In this document: positions 23,029-32,318 of the stretch, piece by piece
How positions within the stretch are numbered: position 1 is the stretch's first letter
How the letters are laid out: every line of letters starts with the position of its first letter
From: Pseudohongiella sp.
Lineage (GTDB): Bacteria > Pseudomonadota > Gammaproteobacteria > Pseudomonadales > Pseudohongiellaceae
Length of the DNA stretch: 32,670 nt
Assembly: GCA_013204155.1 (NCBI GenBank)
Contig: JABMOK010000110.1
Span: 1-32,670 of the forward strand
Reading direction: 5' to 3'
The notes under the pieces: generated by a model
Database searches by the model: none
What the model was told of the DNA's origin: nothing
Seen by the model: only the letters and a program-made list of their open reading frames with translations
Made by a program: the position numbers and the translations under genes

Positions 23029-25203
23029 ATGAGCGATCGTATCCAGAAAGGCGGGCTGCAAGTGGCAACTGAATTTGTTCGGTTTGTTGATGCTGAGCTA
23101 TTGCCGAAAATTGATCTGCAGCCAGACAGCTTTTGGTCCGGTTTCGAGGCCCTGATAAACGACCTTAGCCCGAGGAATTCCGAACTTCTCGCCATTCGCG
23201 ATGCGCTGCAGAAAAAAATCGATGCTTGGCATACAGCCAATCGCGGTTCCCCATATGATCCTGAAGCGTATCAAGTTTTTCTCAGAGAGATTGGTTACTT
23301 ACTCGAGGAGGGCAATGATTTCGCTATCGATACGCAGAATGTTGATACAGAGATTGCTATTCAGGCCGGCCCGCAGTTGGTGGTGCCCGTGAAGAATGCA
23401 CGCTTTGCGCTGAATGCAGCCAATGCCCGCTGGGGAAGCTTGTATGACGCGTTATATGGGACAGATGCAATTTCCGAGGCAGGCGGCGCAGAACGTGCAG
23501 CGGACTATAACCCGGTACGGGGTAACAGAGTCATCGCCTTCGCACGGCAGTTTCTCGATCAGGCTTGTCCTCTACTGCGAGGTAGCCATGCCGAAGCCAC
23601 TCGCTATGCCATTGTCGATGGTCGATTAGTGGTCGAATTGGCTGAGGCAATGAGCGAGCTTGCCGATGCAACACAGCTGCAAGGTTTTTCCGGCAGCGCA
23701 GATGCGCCAGAGGCGGTGCTGCTAAAAAATAATGATCTGCACATCGAGATACAAATAGACCCTGCTTCGGCAATCGGCGAAACCGACAGGGCCGGAGTAA
23801 AAGATGTAGTGCTGGAGGCGGCCATCACCACCATTCAGGACTGTGAAGACTCTGTCGCCGCCGTAGACGCCGAAGACAAGATACAGGTGTATCGAAATTG
23901 GCTAGGCTTAATCTATGGTGATCTCTGTGAAACATTTACTAAAGGCAATAGTTCAGTCAATAGAACGCTGAATACAGATCGGCAGTACACGGCTATCAAC
24001 GGTGACAAACTCGTCTTGCCCGGCCGTAGTCTATTGTTGGTGCGCAATGTTGGACATCTAATGCGCAACCAAGCCATCCTGGATAGAAACGGCGAAGAGG
24101 TATATGAAGGGATACTGGATGCGGTAATTACTGCCGCGGTCGGCGCCATCGATGTGAAGCAACAAAATAGGCTACGAAATTCCGGGACCGGCAGCATCTA
24201 TATCGTCAAGCCGAAAATGCATGGCCCGGATGAAGTCAAATTTACCTGTATTTTGTTTGAGCGAGTGGAAACGCTATTGGGCCTTGCCCCTAACTGCATC
24301 AAAATCGGCATCATGGATGAGGAGCGTCGTACCAGCGTAAATTTGAAACAGTGCCTGCGTGCGGCAAAACACAGAGTGGCTTTTATTAACACGGGTTTTC
24401 TCGATCGTACCGGTGATGAAATTCACACCAGTATGGAAGCGGGCGCAATGATCCCGAAAGCGGAAATGAAAGCCACCGCATGGATTAGCGCCTATGAGGA
24501 TAATAATGTTGACGTAGGGCTCGCCTGTGGTTTACCGGGCCACGCTCAGATCGGCAAGGGCATGTGGGCGATGCCGGACTTGATGGCAAAAATGCTGAAA
24601 GAAAAAATTGCCCACCCTCAATCGGGAGCCAGCACAGCCTGGGTGCCCTCGCCTACCGCCGCCGTGTTGCATGCGATTCACTACCACCGAATTAGTGTGC
24701 GGGCTCGACAGGAAGAAATCAAAACTCGCAAACCAGCAAGTCTCAGCGACATGTTGACCCTGCCGATTGTTTCGGATCAATCGAGTCTCAGCGCAGAAAT
24801 CATTCAGCAAGAACTGGATAATAACTCGCAGAGTATCCTCGGCTATGTGGTGCGATGGATCGATCAGGGAGTGGGTTGTTCCAAGGTCCCCGATATTCAT
24901 AACATCTCCTTGATGGAAGACCGGGCGACTCTGCGAATATCCAGCCAGCATATTGCCAATTGGCTACATCATGGTGTGTGTAGCGAAGCGCAGGTCAGAG
25001 AAACGCTACAGCGCATGGCGGCGGTTGTTGATCGACAAAATTCCGTCGATCCGCATTACCGGCCGATGGCTCCCGAGTTTGATAAATCAATTGCTTTTCA
25101 GGCCGCCTGCGACCTGGTGTTCGATGGTGCGCGGCAGCCAAATGGTTATACCGAACCGAGACTGCACGCGCGCAGACTTGAGATGAAATCGAAGAGAACC
25201 TGA
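23029..25203 (+). CDS. glcB: Malate synthase G
   Basis: Condenses glyoxylate with acetyl-CoA to malate in the cytosol. At 724 residues it matches E. coli GlcB in length and order. The catalytic Arg lies in [10 protein letters not shown], the metal-binding and acidic residues in [10 protein letters not shown] and [11 protein letters not shown], and the C-terminal catalytic Asp in [54 protein letters not shown] is the family's N-terminal signature. No isocitrate lyase, glycolate oxidase or glc regulator lies in the window. No strong ribosome site precedes the ATG. A 10-bp hairpin follows the stop. Confidence 0.98.
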   Translation: MSDRIQKGGLQVATEFVRFVDAELLPKIDLQPDSFWSGFEALINDLSPRNSELLAIRDALQKKIDAWHTANRGSPYDPEAYQVFLREIGYLLEEGNDFAIDTQNVDTEIAIQAGPQLVVPVKNARFALNAANARWGSLYDALYGTDAISEAGGAERAADYNPVRGNRVIAFARQFLDQACPLLRGSHAEATRYAIVDGRLVVELAEAMSELADATQLQGFSGSADAPEAVLLKNNDLHIEIQIDPASAIGETDRAGVKDVVLEAAITTIQDCEDSVAAVDAEDKIQVYRNWLGLIYGDLCETFTKGNSSVNRTLNTDRQYTAINGDKLVLPGRSLLLVRNVGHLMRNQAILDRNGEEVYEGILDAVITAAVGAIDVKQQNRLRNSGTGSIYIVKPKMHGPDEVKFTCILFERVETLLGLAPNCIKIGIMDEERRTSVNLKQCLRAAKHRVAFINTGFLDRTGDEIHTSMEAGAMIPKAEMKATAWISAYEDNNVDVGLACGLPGHAQIGKGMWAMPDLMAKMLKEKIAHPQSGASTAWVPSPTAAVLHAIHYHRISVRARQEEIKTRKPASLSDMLTLPIVSDQSSLSAEIIQQELDNNSQSILGYVVRWIDQGVGCSKVPDIHNISLMEDRATLRISSQHIANWLHHGVCSEAQVRETLQRMAAVVDRQNSVDPHYRPMAPEFDKSIAFQAACDLVFDGARQPNGYTEPRLHARRLEMKSKRT

Positions 25204-25231
25204 TTCTGTCGAGTAGCTTCGGATTACGCCC

Positions 25232-25269
25232 GCTAGTGTAGTGCCATCTATTCAGGACGCTACACTAGC
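25232..25269. other. Perfect 10-bp inverted repeat after glcB
   Basis: GCTAGTGTAG (25232-25241) and CTACACTAGC (25260-25269) flank an 18-bp loop. It lies about 30 bp after the glcB stop and 115 bp before the quinohemoprotein start. There is no T-run, so it may be an operator or an RNA 3'-end hairpin. Confidence 0.6.
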
Positions 25270-25383
25270 CATCAAATATCGACGAGTGCAATGAATTCCC
25301 TCTAGCGTTCTGATTGCCCGCAGCAAGATTACTTGTTCCACGAAATGGAATATGATGCTGTAAAACAAAATAAGGAAGGCAGC

Positions 25384-27273
25384 ATGCCGCAATCCCACTT
25401 GGCCCGCTTGGTAAAACTCGTTCTTCTGCTAGTCCCAATTTTCACTATGAGTCTACTACAGGCGCAATCCTCTTCCAGCGATGAGCCCCCCGGCAGGGCC
25501 TTGTTTGAAGAGCATTGCAGCAGTTGTCATGGGGGAGCGGATGGACAGGGAAATAATGGACAAGCTCCGCTGTTGGGCAGTCTGCAGACGATGACAGCCG
25601 CCGCGCTGGAGTTCGCCATTAACGAAGGGGTAATGTACGGTCAGGCTTCTGTGTTGCCTAATGAAGTTAAGGCCGCGATAGTCGATTACCTGGCCGCAGA
25701 AGAAGACGATAGCTGGTTGGCGGCGACCATGTGCGCCGCTGATAATAGATTGGTCGATCTGAATCAGCCGGCGTATTTAACCGGCGTTGGCGTCGATGCC
25801 AATAGCAGTAGAAATATGCGTGTCGAAAATGCCGGACTTACCACTGTCGACATGTCAAACCTGGAGCTGGCATGGGCCCTGGCTTTTCCTAATGTTGCGG
25901 CCTTGCGGGCCTCGCCGGTAATAGTTGGCTCCACCGTGTTCTACTCGGCTACCGGCTCACGCAAAGTGATGGCGCTGGATGCCAATAGCGGCTGCGCGAA
26001 ATGGGTATTCAGCTCGCCAACCCGGCTGCGTTCTTCGCTGGCCTATGGGCCACTCGGCGAAACCGGCGTGAACGCGGTTATCTTTGGTGACGGCGAAGGA
26101 TTCGTGTATGCACTCAATGCGGCAACAGGTGAACAGATCTGGTCCGCCGATGTGCGTAGCCACGGGCGTGGCGTGCGTCTTACCGGGGGCATGGCCCTGC
26201 ATGAGGACAAGGTGTTTGTCCCGGTGTCGGCATCGGGGGTATCCCAGGGTGGAACGCCGACGTTTGAGTGCTGTGTCGGCCATGGCGAGATCGTCACCCT
26301 GGATGCAGCCAGCGGCGAAGTACGCTGGGTTTATCACACCATGCCCGAGGCAGAATATACCGGCGCCGTGAGTTCAATCGGAGTGCGCTTAAGAGGTCCG
26401 TCCGGCGCGCCCATCTGGTCAACCCCGACAGTCGATGCGAAGCGTAACAGTCTGTATATCACCACCGGTGAAAATACCTCTCACCCGGCCACCAATACCA
26501 GTGACGCGATAATCGCGCTGGATCTCGATACCGGCAATGAGAAATGGGCATTTCAGGGCATGGTTCACGACGTCTGGAATACCGCCTGTGGTCGTACCGC
26601 CGGGCCTAACTGTCCTAATCAGGCGCCGAGTACTCTGGCAGATAAAGACTTCGGCGGGTCGGCCACCCTGGTCGAGAGAAGTGCGGGGGATGTTCTGCTC
26701 GCCGGTCAGAAGAGCGGCGACTTGTGGGCTCTGAATCCCGACACAGGCTCACTATTGTGGAACCAACGAATCGGCAGCGGCACCGCTTCGGGGGGTAATC
26801 ATTGGGGAATCGCGACAGACGGTGAGCGCGTTTTCCACCCCATCAACGACCCCGGGGTGGCGCGCGGAGCCTATGCGCCACGACCTGGCATGTACAGCTT
26901 CTTTGTAGGCAGCGGTGAACCGAGCTGGTCTCACCCGGTGCAAGCGGATTGTGAGAATCGTTCCGAGCGAGTGCCCAGCTGCGAGAATCGCAATGGTCTT
27001 TCTGCTACTCCACTGCTTATCGATGGCGCGCTAATAAGCGCCGGAGTCGATGGGCGGCTGTATATATTCGACAAGAACAACGGCGACATCCTGTTTGAAT
27101 ACGACAGCGTGAGAGATTATGACACCGTGAACGGTGTACCTGGCATCGGTGGCAGCGTAGACAGCCATGGCATAGCGGCCGGAGGCGGAATGCTTTTTAT
27201 CGGCGCCGGTTATGGCCGAATGGGGGGCGTGCCCGGTAATGTGCTGTTGGCATTCAAGCCGAAGGGCAACTGA
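25384..27273 (+). CDS. Quinohemoprotein (PQQ and heme c) dehydrogenase, PVA-dehydrogenase-like
   Basis: A 629-residue periplasmic dehydrogenase. After a signal peptide (ending near LLQAQ) comes a cytochrome c domain with CSSCH at residues 45-49, then a PQQ-binding eight-bladed propeller. Propeller repeats such as NVLLAGQKSGDLWALNPDTGSLLWNQ, GEIVTLDAASGEVRWVYHT and GNEKWAFQGMVHDVWN are clear, and the adjacent Cys pair in FECCVGHG could form the vicinal disulfide typical of PQQ alcohol dehydrogenases. The heme domain before the propeller is the order in polyvinyl-alcohol dehydrogenases. The true substrate is unknown, probably an alcohol. AAGGAAGG precedes the ATG at 25384, favoured over an upstream ATG at 25333. 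It is downstream of glcB. Confidence 0.92.
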   Translation: MPQSHLARLVKLVLLLVPIFTMSLLQAQSSSSDEPPGRALFEEHCSSCHGGADGQGNNGQAPLLGSLQTMTAAALEFAINEGVMYGQASVLPNEVKAAIVDYLAAEEDDSWLAATMCAADNRLVDLNQPAYLTGVGVDANSSRNMRVENAGLTTVDMSNLELAWALAFPNVAALRASPVIVGSTVFYSATGSRKVMALDANSGCAKWVFSSPTRLRSSLAYGPLGETGVNAVIFGDGEGFVYALNAATGEQIWSADVRSHGRGVRLTGGMALHEDKVFVPVSASGVSQGGTPTFECCVGHGEIVTLDAASGEVRWVYHTMPEAEYTGAVSSIGVRLRGPSGAPIWSTPTVDAKRNSLYITTGENTSHPATNTSDAIIALDLDTGNEKWAFQGMVHDVWNTACGRTAGPNCPNQAPSTLADKDFGGSATLVERSAGDVLLAGQKSGDLWALNPDTGSLLWNQRIGSGTASGGNHWGIATDGERVFHPINDPGVARGAYAPRPGMYSFFVGSGEPSWSHPVQADCENRSERVPSCENRNGLSATPLLIDGALISAGVDGRLYIFDKNNGDILFEYDSVRDYDTVNGVPGIGGSVDSHGIAAGGGMLFIGAGYGRMGGVPGNVLLAFKPKGN

Positions 27274-27454
27274 CGTTGCTTCGACAATTCTGCTAGGTCG
27301 CTAGCCCATCACCGAACCTGTAGCCTTTGCCATTGCAAAACAGTGTCCCTATCTTGATGTTGGCGGTTCGCTTGAGGTGTCAGAGGCGATGCAGATTTCC
27401 GTTTAGGGAAATTGAAAAATAGAGAAGGCGTCGAGCCTCCTGGATGATGTATGT

Positions 27455-27778
27455 ATGAGTTTAAAGCCGAATAACATTTTTGAGTTTTTGCCAGCGAATC
27501 TGGACACAGAAGTGTTCGAGAATATTTTTCAAAGCGGCGAGTTAAAGGTAGAGCGAATAATTTCCAAAGGACACAGCTCTCCTGCTACCCAATGGTACGA
27601 CCAGGCTCAATCCGAGTGGGTAATGATTCTCCAGGGAGAAGCAATAGTTGCAGTAGAGAATGATGAGGACCAGCATTTGCTGCCTGGTAGTTATTTAAAT
27701 ATACCGGCGCACACCCGACACAGGGTGAAATGGACAAGTTCCGAGGTCGAAACCATATGGCTTGCTATTCACTATTAG
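27455..27778 (+). CDS. Small cupin-domain protein
   Basis: A 107-residue single-domain cupin. The second cupin motif is PGSYLNIPAHTRHRV, with the metal-ligating His, and the first motif region is SPATQWYDQAQSEWVMILQGEA. The first motif lacks the usual HxH and has QWYDQ instead, so metal binding is uncertain. Similar small proteins bind metals or small ligands in diverse roles. No clear ribosome site. It begins a run of four small same-strand genes (cupin, SnoaL-like, GNAT, RibD-like) separated by gaps of about 80-140 bp, which are probably not a single operon. Confidence 0.85.
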   Translation: MSLKPNNIFEFLPANLDTEVFENIFQSGELKVERIISKGHSSPATQWYDQAQSEWVMILQGEAIVAVENDEDQHLLPGSYLNIPAHTRHRVKWTSSEVETIWLAIHY

Positions 27779-27873
27779 CGCTGGTGACACATAATAGTCA
27801 AATCACCAAGCACAGCTTAAGGTCCGCTTCTTGGCAAAGGCGTTAACGGCGCTTATCTCGGATGAAGTATTAA

Positions 27874-27929
27874 TGGACTATTACTTACGAACTATTACTT
27901 ATGGACTATTACTTATGGACTATGAAGCA
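27874..27929 (+). repeat. 14-bp tandem repeat containing start codons
   Basis: Units TGGACTATTACTTA at 27874, a variant at 27888, an exact copy at 27902, then a partial copy from 27916. Possible ATG starts fall at 27873, 27901 and 27915. Because the period is 14 bp, the frame changes with each copy; 27873 and 27915 are in the gene's frame, whereas 27901 leads to a 12-codon dead end. Confidence 0.9.
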
Positions 27930-28271
27930 GCGGTAGCCTTCGCAGAGGACTGGATCGATTCCTGGAATAGCCACGATATCGAACGAATTCTGAGTCACTA
28001 TGCGCAAGAGATTGAATTTTATTCCCCTCTGATTGTCGAGAGATACGCTGATCTAACGGGAGTCATCACAAGCCGGGTGAAACTCAAAGAATATTTTTCA
28101 CTAGGGTTAGCGAAGAACACTGCACTGAAATTCAAATTATTGGAAGTTCTCGTTGGAGTGAATCAAATATTGCTGTATTACGAAAACGCCCGTGGTGGTC
28201 GAACGGGAGAACTTTTCGAGTTTGGCTCGGGATCTAAAGTAATTCGATCATCGTCGTGCTATACAAACTAA
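27915..28271 (+). CDS. SnoaL/NTF2-like protein
   Basis: A 118-residue protein of the SnoaL-like (NTF2 fold) type, identified by AFAEDWIDSWNSHDIERILSHYAQEIEFYSPLI and the alpha+beta layout after it. Members are small cone-shaped isomerases, hydratases or ligand-binding proteins; function is unknown here. I start at the ATG at 27915, the last one in the tandem repeat, because this makes the product open with the family's usual first helix. An in-frame ATG at 27873 would add the 14 repeat-derived residues. No ribosome site is evident for either. Confidence 0.82.
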   Translation: MDYEAAVAFAEDWIDSWNSHDIERILSHYAQEIEFYSPLIVERYADLTGVITSRVKLKEYFSLGLAKNTALKFKLLEVLVGVNQILLYYENARGGRTGELFEFGSGSKVIRSSSCYTN

Positions 28272-28352
28272 TATCAGCATCGAAGACAGGGTTAACTGTC
28301 AAATCAGGGCGGGAATGTACTCGCAAATTACTCTGCAAGGGTATTATAAATT

Positions 28353-28790
28353 TTGAGATCTCGGCAAACCTATTCGATTGTTAGCGCAGACTCGGAGCCT
28401 CAGCACTTGAAGCAATTTCGAGAGTGGGTTGATGCGCAGTGGGACGAGGTCGATCCTTTTTCCGGTGTCGCTGGGGGGATTTTCGTACCGCCCCCAATAC
28501 TCGCGATTGATGATCAAAAGTTATTGGGCGGTCTCGCGTTCACGAGTTCCTCAATCCCCGGTGGCGAAGAAGCAGGGGTTTGGGTAAATGCTCTATTAGT
28601 TGCTACGGAATATCGAAGGATTGGCATTGCTTCTGAGCTTATTAAAGCGGCAGTAGTCGAAGCAGGACAGTTTAAGCTAAAAGAACTGTTCGTCTATACC
28701 GATGTTCCCGAACTGTATCAGAAGCTTTCCTGGCTCGTCGTGGATGGCCCGGGCGAATCTACAGTGCTAAAAAGAATTGTCATAAATTGA
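28353..28790 (+). CDS. GNAT-family N-acetyltransferase
   Basis: A 145-residue GNAT protein transferring an acyl group from a CoA thioester to an unknown amine. Motif A, VNALLVATEYRRIGIASELIKAAV, carries the acyl-CoA binding R-x-x-G-x-A version of the usual Q/RxxGxG/A. The N-terminal strands (YSIVSAD...LKQFREWVDAQWDEVDPF) and the late KELFVYTDVPELYQKLSW are typical. The frame starts at a TTG (28353) with an AAGGG 8-10 nt upstream; no ATG is available before the conserved part, so the start is uncertain. Confidence 0.85.
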   Translation: MRSRQTYSIVSADSEPQHLKQFREWVDAQWDEVDPFSGVAGGIFVPPPILAIDDQKLLGGLAFTSSSIPGGEEAGVWVNALLVATEYRRIGIASELIKAAVVEAGQFKLKELFVYTDVPELYQKLSWLVVDGPGESTVLKRIVIN

Positions 28791-28874
28791 GACTAAGAAC
28801 ATCGGGCTCAAATCAGCAAGGACACATTACAGCGTGTTTCTATTACAAACCTTACGTCGACACAGGTCCAGACC

Positions 28875-29411
28875 ATGGAAATAACTTACTACCTGGCAAG
28901 CAGTGCTGATGGTTTCATCGCAAAGGATGATGGTGATGTTGCCTGGATGGAAGAGATTGGTATTGCCTACGATCACAGTGGCTACAACGAATTCTTCTCC
29001 AGTATAGATGGGCTCATCATGGGACGAAAAACCTACCAGATGATTCAGGATTTTGCTTCGTGGCCGTATGAGGATAAGCCGACCTGGATTTGTTCTCATA
29101 ATAAGTTTGAGGCGATGCAGGGCTGTAATCTGCAGAAGGAGTCCCTGGCCCTCGAGGCGGTCGCCGCGGCAGATAAAGCAGGCCTTAAACATTTGTGGTG
29201 TGTCGGCGGTGGTGTGTTGGCCTCCGTGTTATTGGAAAACAATTTGCTGGACAAGTTATTTGTCACCCAACTGCCTATCGTGTTGGGAAGCGGAATTCCT
29301 ATGTTTAGCTCAATTCAATCCAGCAAAAAACTGGTTTTACAAAGTTCCAGCACCCACACGGCAGGATTTTCTCAAATGATTTATCAAGTTAGTAAAAATC
29401 CCGAGCAATAA
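28875..29411 (+). CDS. Dihydrofolate reductase / RibD C-terminal family protein
   Basis: A 178-residue reductase-fold protein of the RibD C-terminal/YyaP type. YYLASSADGFIAKDDGDVAWM, IMGRKTYQ and the GGG of VGGGVLASVLLENNLLDKLFVTQLPIVLGSG are the family's nucleotide-binding and core signatures. It is probably an NAD(P)H-dependent reductase of unknown substrate; neither folate nor riboflavin genes are nearby. The ATG at 28875 follows ACAGG. Convergent with the gene at 29484, with no clear terminator in the 72-bp gap. Confidence 0.9.
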   Translation: MEITYYLASSADGFIAKDDGDVAWMEEIGIAYDHSGYNEFFSSIDGLIMGRKTYQMIQDFASWPYEDKPTWICSHNKFEAMQGCNLQKESLALEAVAAADKAGLKHLWCVGGGVLASVLLENNLLDKLFVTQLPIVLGSGIPMFSSIQSSKKLVLQSSSTHTAGFSQMIYQVSKNPEQ

Positions 29412-29483
29412 AATTCTCGTAATAAAACCCTGACAAAAAAGTATAAACAATGCAGCTGAAGCCGCCGCGATAATTACACGGCG

Positions 29484-30509
29484 TTACTGCGCTTCCATTT
29501 GTTCAAGTCTCCTGGCGCCGGCCAGAATTCCTGCCATGCTGTGGTTGCCTTCATGACAGGCATATTCATAGATGGGCGCGTCGGTTCTCGAGAGTGGGTA
29601 CTCGCCGGAAAACTGTGCAGTGAATACTGTTGGATCGTCTACGGTAAATCCATAGATCAGTTTATTGCCAGTCTCTCTGCGAAAAGTTTCAATGAGGGTC
29701 ATATTCTCCACCGGCATGCCGCGCAACGTATGCCAGTTGTTGAAGTATTTGGTTTCTACTACCAGCGTATCGCCTTCCCAGCGACCGATGGAATCGCCCA
29801 TCCATTTTCTATGCGCTTCTCCGGCTGGATTACGTTCATCGGTAATCTTGATAATGCGCGTGTCATGGACCATTTCGGCGGTGATAGTGACATAGCCTGG
29901 AGACTGGTTGAATTGCAGATGGCTGTTGTAGATCACCGGGCTCATCACCGGGCCAGCAAGATTACCAAAGCCGACCAGACAGCGCTCGCCTAGCCCACGT
30001 CCCTCGGGGCCGTCGCTGCTACGACCATTGCTAGCGACTCTGAGTGCTTGCAGGCGTTCAGTTAATCCAGGCACACGCTCGGGCATGCGTCCATTGGCAG
30101 GATCGGTGATCGCCGAGGTTCTAAACTCGCCGTTGATAGTGGGAATGAATTTCGCATCCTCGCGCCAGAATAAATCGTAGTTGCCAATTGACGGCAGCGA
30201 TTCAGCCGCTTCCGGTGGCGGTCGGTTGGGGTCTAATGGCTGGTCATTCTCGGCGAATTTTTGCTGCACCACGCTTTCCAGGGCCACAGCCTCTGCTTCG
30301 GTGTAGACGCGTTTCTCGCCCAGTTCGCGGGGTCGCTCGAACGGCATTACCGTCGCATGTTTCCATACTCCCTGAAGATCAGGCACGCCCCATTCGGTCA
30401 TCGGCGTTTGATATTCTTGTGCGCCAGCCAAGCCGACAAAAAAAATCGGGCTTAGTAGTAGGAGAAATTGTAGTAGGAGAAATTGTAGCAGGAGAAATTG
30501 TTTTTTCAT
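29484..30509 (-). CDS. Secreted conserved protein of unknown function
   Basis: A 341-residue exported protein. The signal peptide has an extra-long hydrophobic core, because three 15-bp repeats encode QFLLL-type units (residues about 4-18) ahead of SPIFFVGLAGAQ. The mature protein begins QTPMTEWGVPDLQGVWKH, a start (WGxPDLQGxW) I recall in many secreted proteins of environmental bacteria, but I know no function. FNQSPGYVTITAEMVHDTRII and MGDSIGRWEGDTLVVETKYFN are conserved-looking core blocks. TGGAAG lies upstream of the ATG. It follows the copper-monooxygenase-like gene on the same strand by about 80 bp and may be co-transcribed. Confidence 0.82.
   Translation of the reverse strand: MKKQFLLLQFLLLQFLLLLSPIFFVGLAGAQEYQTPMTEWGVPDLQGVWKHATVMPFERPRELGEKRVYTEAEAVALESVVQQKFAENDQPLDPNRPPPEAAESLPSIGNYDLFWREDAKFIPTINGEFRTSAITDPANGRMPERVPGLTERLQALRVASNGRSSDGPEGRGLGERCLVGFGNLAGPVMSPVIYNSHLQFNQSPGYVTITAEMVHDTRIIKITDERNPAGEAHRKWMGDSIGRWEGDTLVVETKYFNNWHTLRGMPVENMTLIETFRRETGNKLIYGFTVDDPTVFTAQFSGEYPLSRTDAPIYEYACHEGNHSMAGILAGARRLEQMEAQ
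30461..30506 (-). repeat. 15-bp in-frame tandem repeat in a signal peptide
   Basis: Units GGAGAAATTGTAGTA (30461-30475), GGAGAAATTGTAGCA (30476-30490) and a third partial copy (30491 to about 30506). On the minus strand they encode three FLLLQ units in the hydrophobic core of the signal peptide. Each copy added or lost would lengthen or shorten the core by five residues. Confidence 0.93.
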
Positions 30510-30590
30510 TTTTATCTTCCACTAAGTAAAAGGCAGAGCATTTGAGCGGCCTTTCTGCAGTTGTCCTGCAGGTTTAATTTCTTTGCTAAT

Positions 30591-32276
30591 CTAATCCTTG
30601 TGAGCCTTCCAGATTATTTCCCCGAAGAACATCTCGTCCCAGCTTTGCTCCCCCCATGGAATGGGCCGGGAAGGATCAGGATTGGCAAGGTTCTGGGCGG
30701 AATTATCGAAATGTGCCGTGGAGGTGATTTTTGTTCCCGCCGGCATAGATATTGGTTTTTCCAAATCGTAGGTCAGTTGCCAGGCATAAGAATAATCAGC
30801 GATGTTAATTAATTCCTCGCGTCTGCCATCCGGGTAATCAGCAACCATTCGTAAATCTTTTCCGCGGAAATGCATATGCGGGTGATACTGATAAACATCG
30901 GCGTTTTCAGGGAGTATGAATGAGTTACTCACCTCGAAGTTTTTTGCAAAGGCAGGGATAGTGCGCCAGTCATTCGCAAAATTACCGATCAAATGCGACT
31001 TCATGCGCTCCTGGGGCACCACATCGTCCGGGTAGAACCACAGACCGAACTCACTCTCATCAATTGCTTCCCTGCCGCTGGTTGTATAGTGCATGGTCAC
31101 GTTTATCACACTGTCTTTTTTCAGTAAGCCACCGGTATTAGGCGGTTCAATACGAGGCTCGGCACCCGGTACATAACGATTTAAGACGGCTACATCTGGA
31201 TCTCGGCGTGGAGCCGTGTCGCCTGCCCCGGATACACTGCCGGTAGCATGATGTACGACAGTACGATCACCGGGAATAAATTCACTGGCTCTTAACCAGC
31301 GATCTTTTTCCATACCGACGATCGGTACTTGAATATGAACATACTCGAGAACCCCTGTTGCCGGAATCTCTTGCGCGGGTATTTTGACGATTAAGTCAGG
31401 CTCGCTACCCACATTCCATTTAGTGTCAGGCCAGGTGAGTGCGGCGAGAGGATCGGTGTCTCCATCGCGTGGAGAACCCGCCTCAACCCAACGTACAATA
31501 TTTTGCGCATCTTCTATCGCGAGGGTTCTACCGTTGCTAAATTTGTGCACATGGGGGTCTACCTGACCCGGCGGCATACGCTTGGTCAGCAATACTTCTC
31601 GAATCATCGGTGACCAGCCTTGCGCCATAGCATAGCTATCAAGGGCGAACGGAGCGATACCGCCCTTGCGGTGACAAGTAGCACAATTCTGCGCAATGAC
31701 AGGAGCGATATCCTTTGTATAGGAAATCGCGCTTTCCGTGCGATAACTAACGTCAGACCCGGACATGGCAACAGCCGCTGTGGAAATAGCTTTGCCATTG
31801 AGGAGGCTGTTTAACGCCGCTTCCAATTCGGGCCCTGTTGGTCCGCGGAAAACAACTCTGAAAGAGTTTGGGTCGAATAAAAATACTTCACCGCTTTTGT
31901 CCACACCAAGGGCTTCGGAGACCAGTTGGGTGTCATCCATCAATACCGGTATGTCCTGGGTGAGGGCGCTGATCTCGGCATTGACCGCGTCTCTGTTCAG
32001 ACGACCCATGGGGTTAATCATGAAAAACTGGATGCCCTGGCTGGCGAAGCGCTTTTGCAGGCCAATGTAGGCAGGCAAAGCTTTGCGCGTGGCATCGCTG
32101 CCGTTGGCCTGCACCAGCAAGGCGATGGCATGATTATCGTCATACCAGCTCATCTGGTGGGAATTACCGATTTGGTCCAGCAATGAAAAATCGCCGACCC
32201 TTTCGGCCCCCTGGCTTAATCCTGAAACCAGTAAGAGGCAGCATGAAACAGATTTAATAATGGCTGGAATTTTCAA
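30591..32276 (-). CDS. Cys-less thioredoxin-like / cytochrome c / PHM-like copper protein
   Basis: A 561-residue exported protein with three parts, numbered from the TTG at 32276. After a signal peptide (ending near SQGA), residues about 27-160 resemble a redoxin or thioredoxin fold but have no Cys (NGSD at the peroxidatic position). A cytochrome c domain follows with CATCH at 198-202. The C-terminal half is like copper type II ascorbate-dependent monooxygenases: an HH pair at 342-343, H396 in VTMHYTTSG, the H-x-H pair at 467 and 469 in HPHMHFRG, and M549 in DEMFFG. These are the CuH and CuM ligand patterns of peptidylglycine hydroxylating monooxygenase. AGAGGGA precedes the TTG; a frame continues to a TTG at 32318. 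The reaction is unknown. Confidence 0.85.
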   Translation of the reverse strand: MKIPAIIKSVSCCLLLVSGLSQGAERVGDFSLLDQIGNSHQMSWYDDNHAIALLVQANGSDATRKALPAYIGLQKRFASQGIQFFMINPMGRLNRDAVNAEISALTQDIPVLMDDTQLVSEALGVDKSGEVFLFDPNSFRVVFRGPTGPELEAALNSLLNGKAISTAAVAMSGSDVSYRTESAISYTKDIAPVIAQNCATCHRKGGIAPFALDSYAMAQGWSPMIREVLLTKRMPPGQVDPHVHKFSNGRTLAIEDAQNIVRWVEAGSPRDGDTDPLAALTWPDTKWNVGSEPDLIVKIPAQEIPATGVLEYVHIQVPIVGMEKDRWLRASEFIPGDRTVVHHATGSVSGAGDTAPRRDPDVAVLNRYVPGAEPRIEPPNTGGLLKKDSVINVTMHYTTSGREAIDESEFGLWFYPDDVVPQERMKSHLIGNFANDWRTIPAFAKNFEVSNSFILPENADVYQYHPHMHFRGKDLRMVADYPDGRREELINIADYSYAWQLTYDLEKPISMPAGTKITSTAHFDNSAQNLANPDPSRPIPWGEQSWDEMFFGEIIWKAHKD

Positions 32277-32318
32277 GTGCAATCCCTCTGCAGTCAGGGC
32301 GGCAATCGTCGTTGCCAA

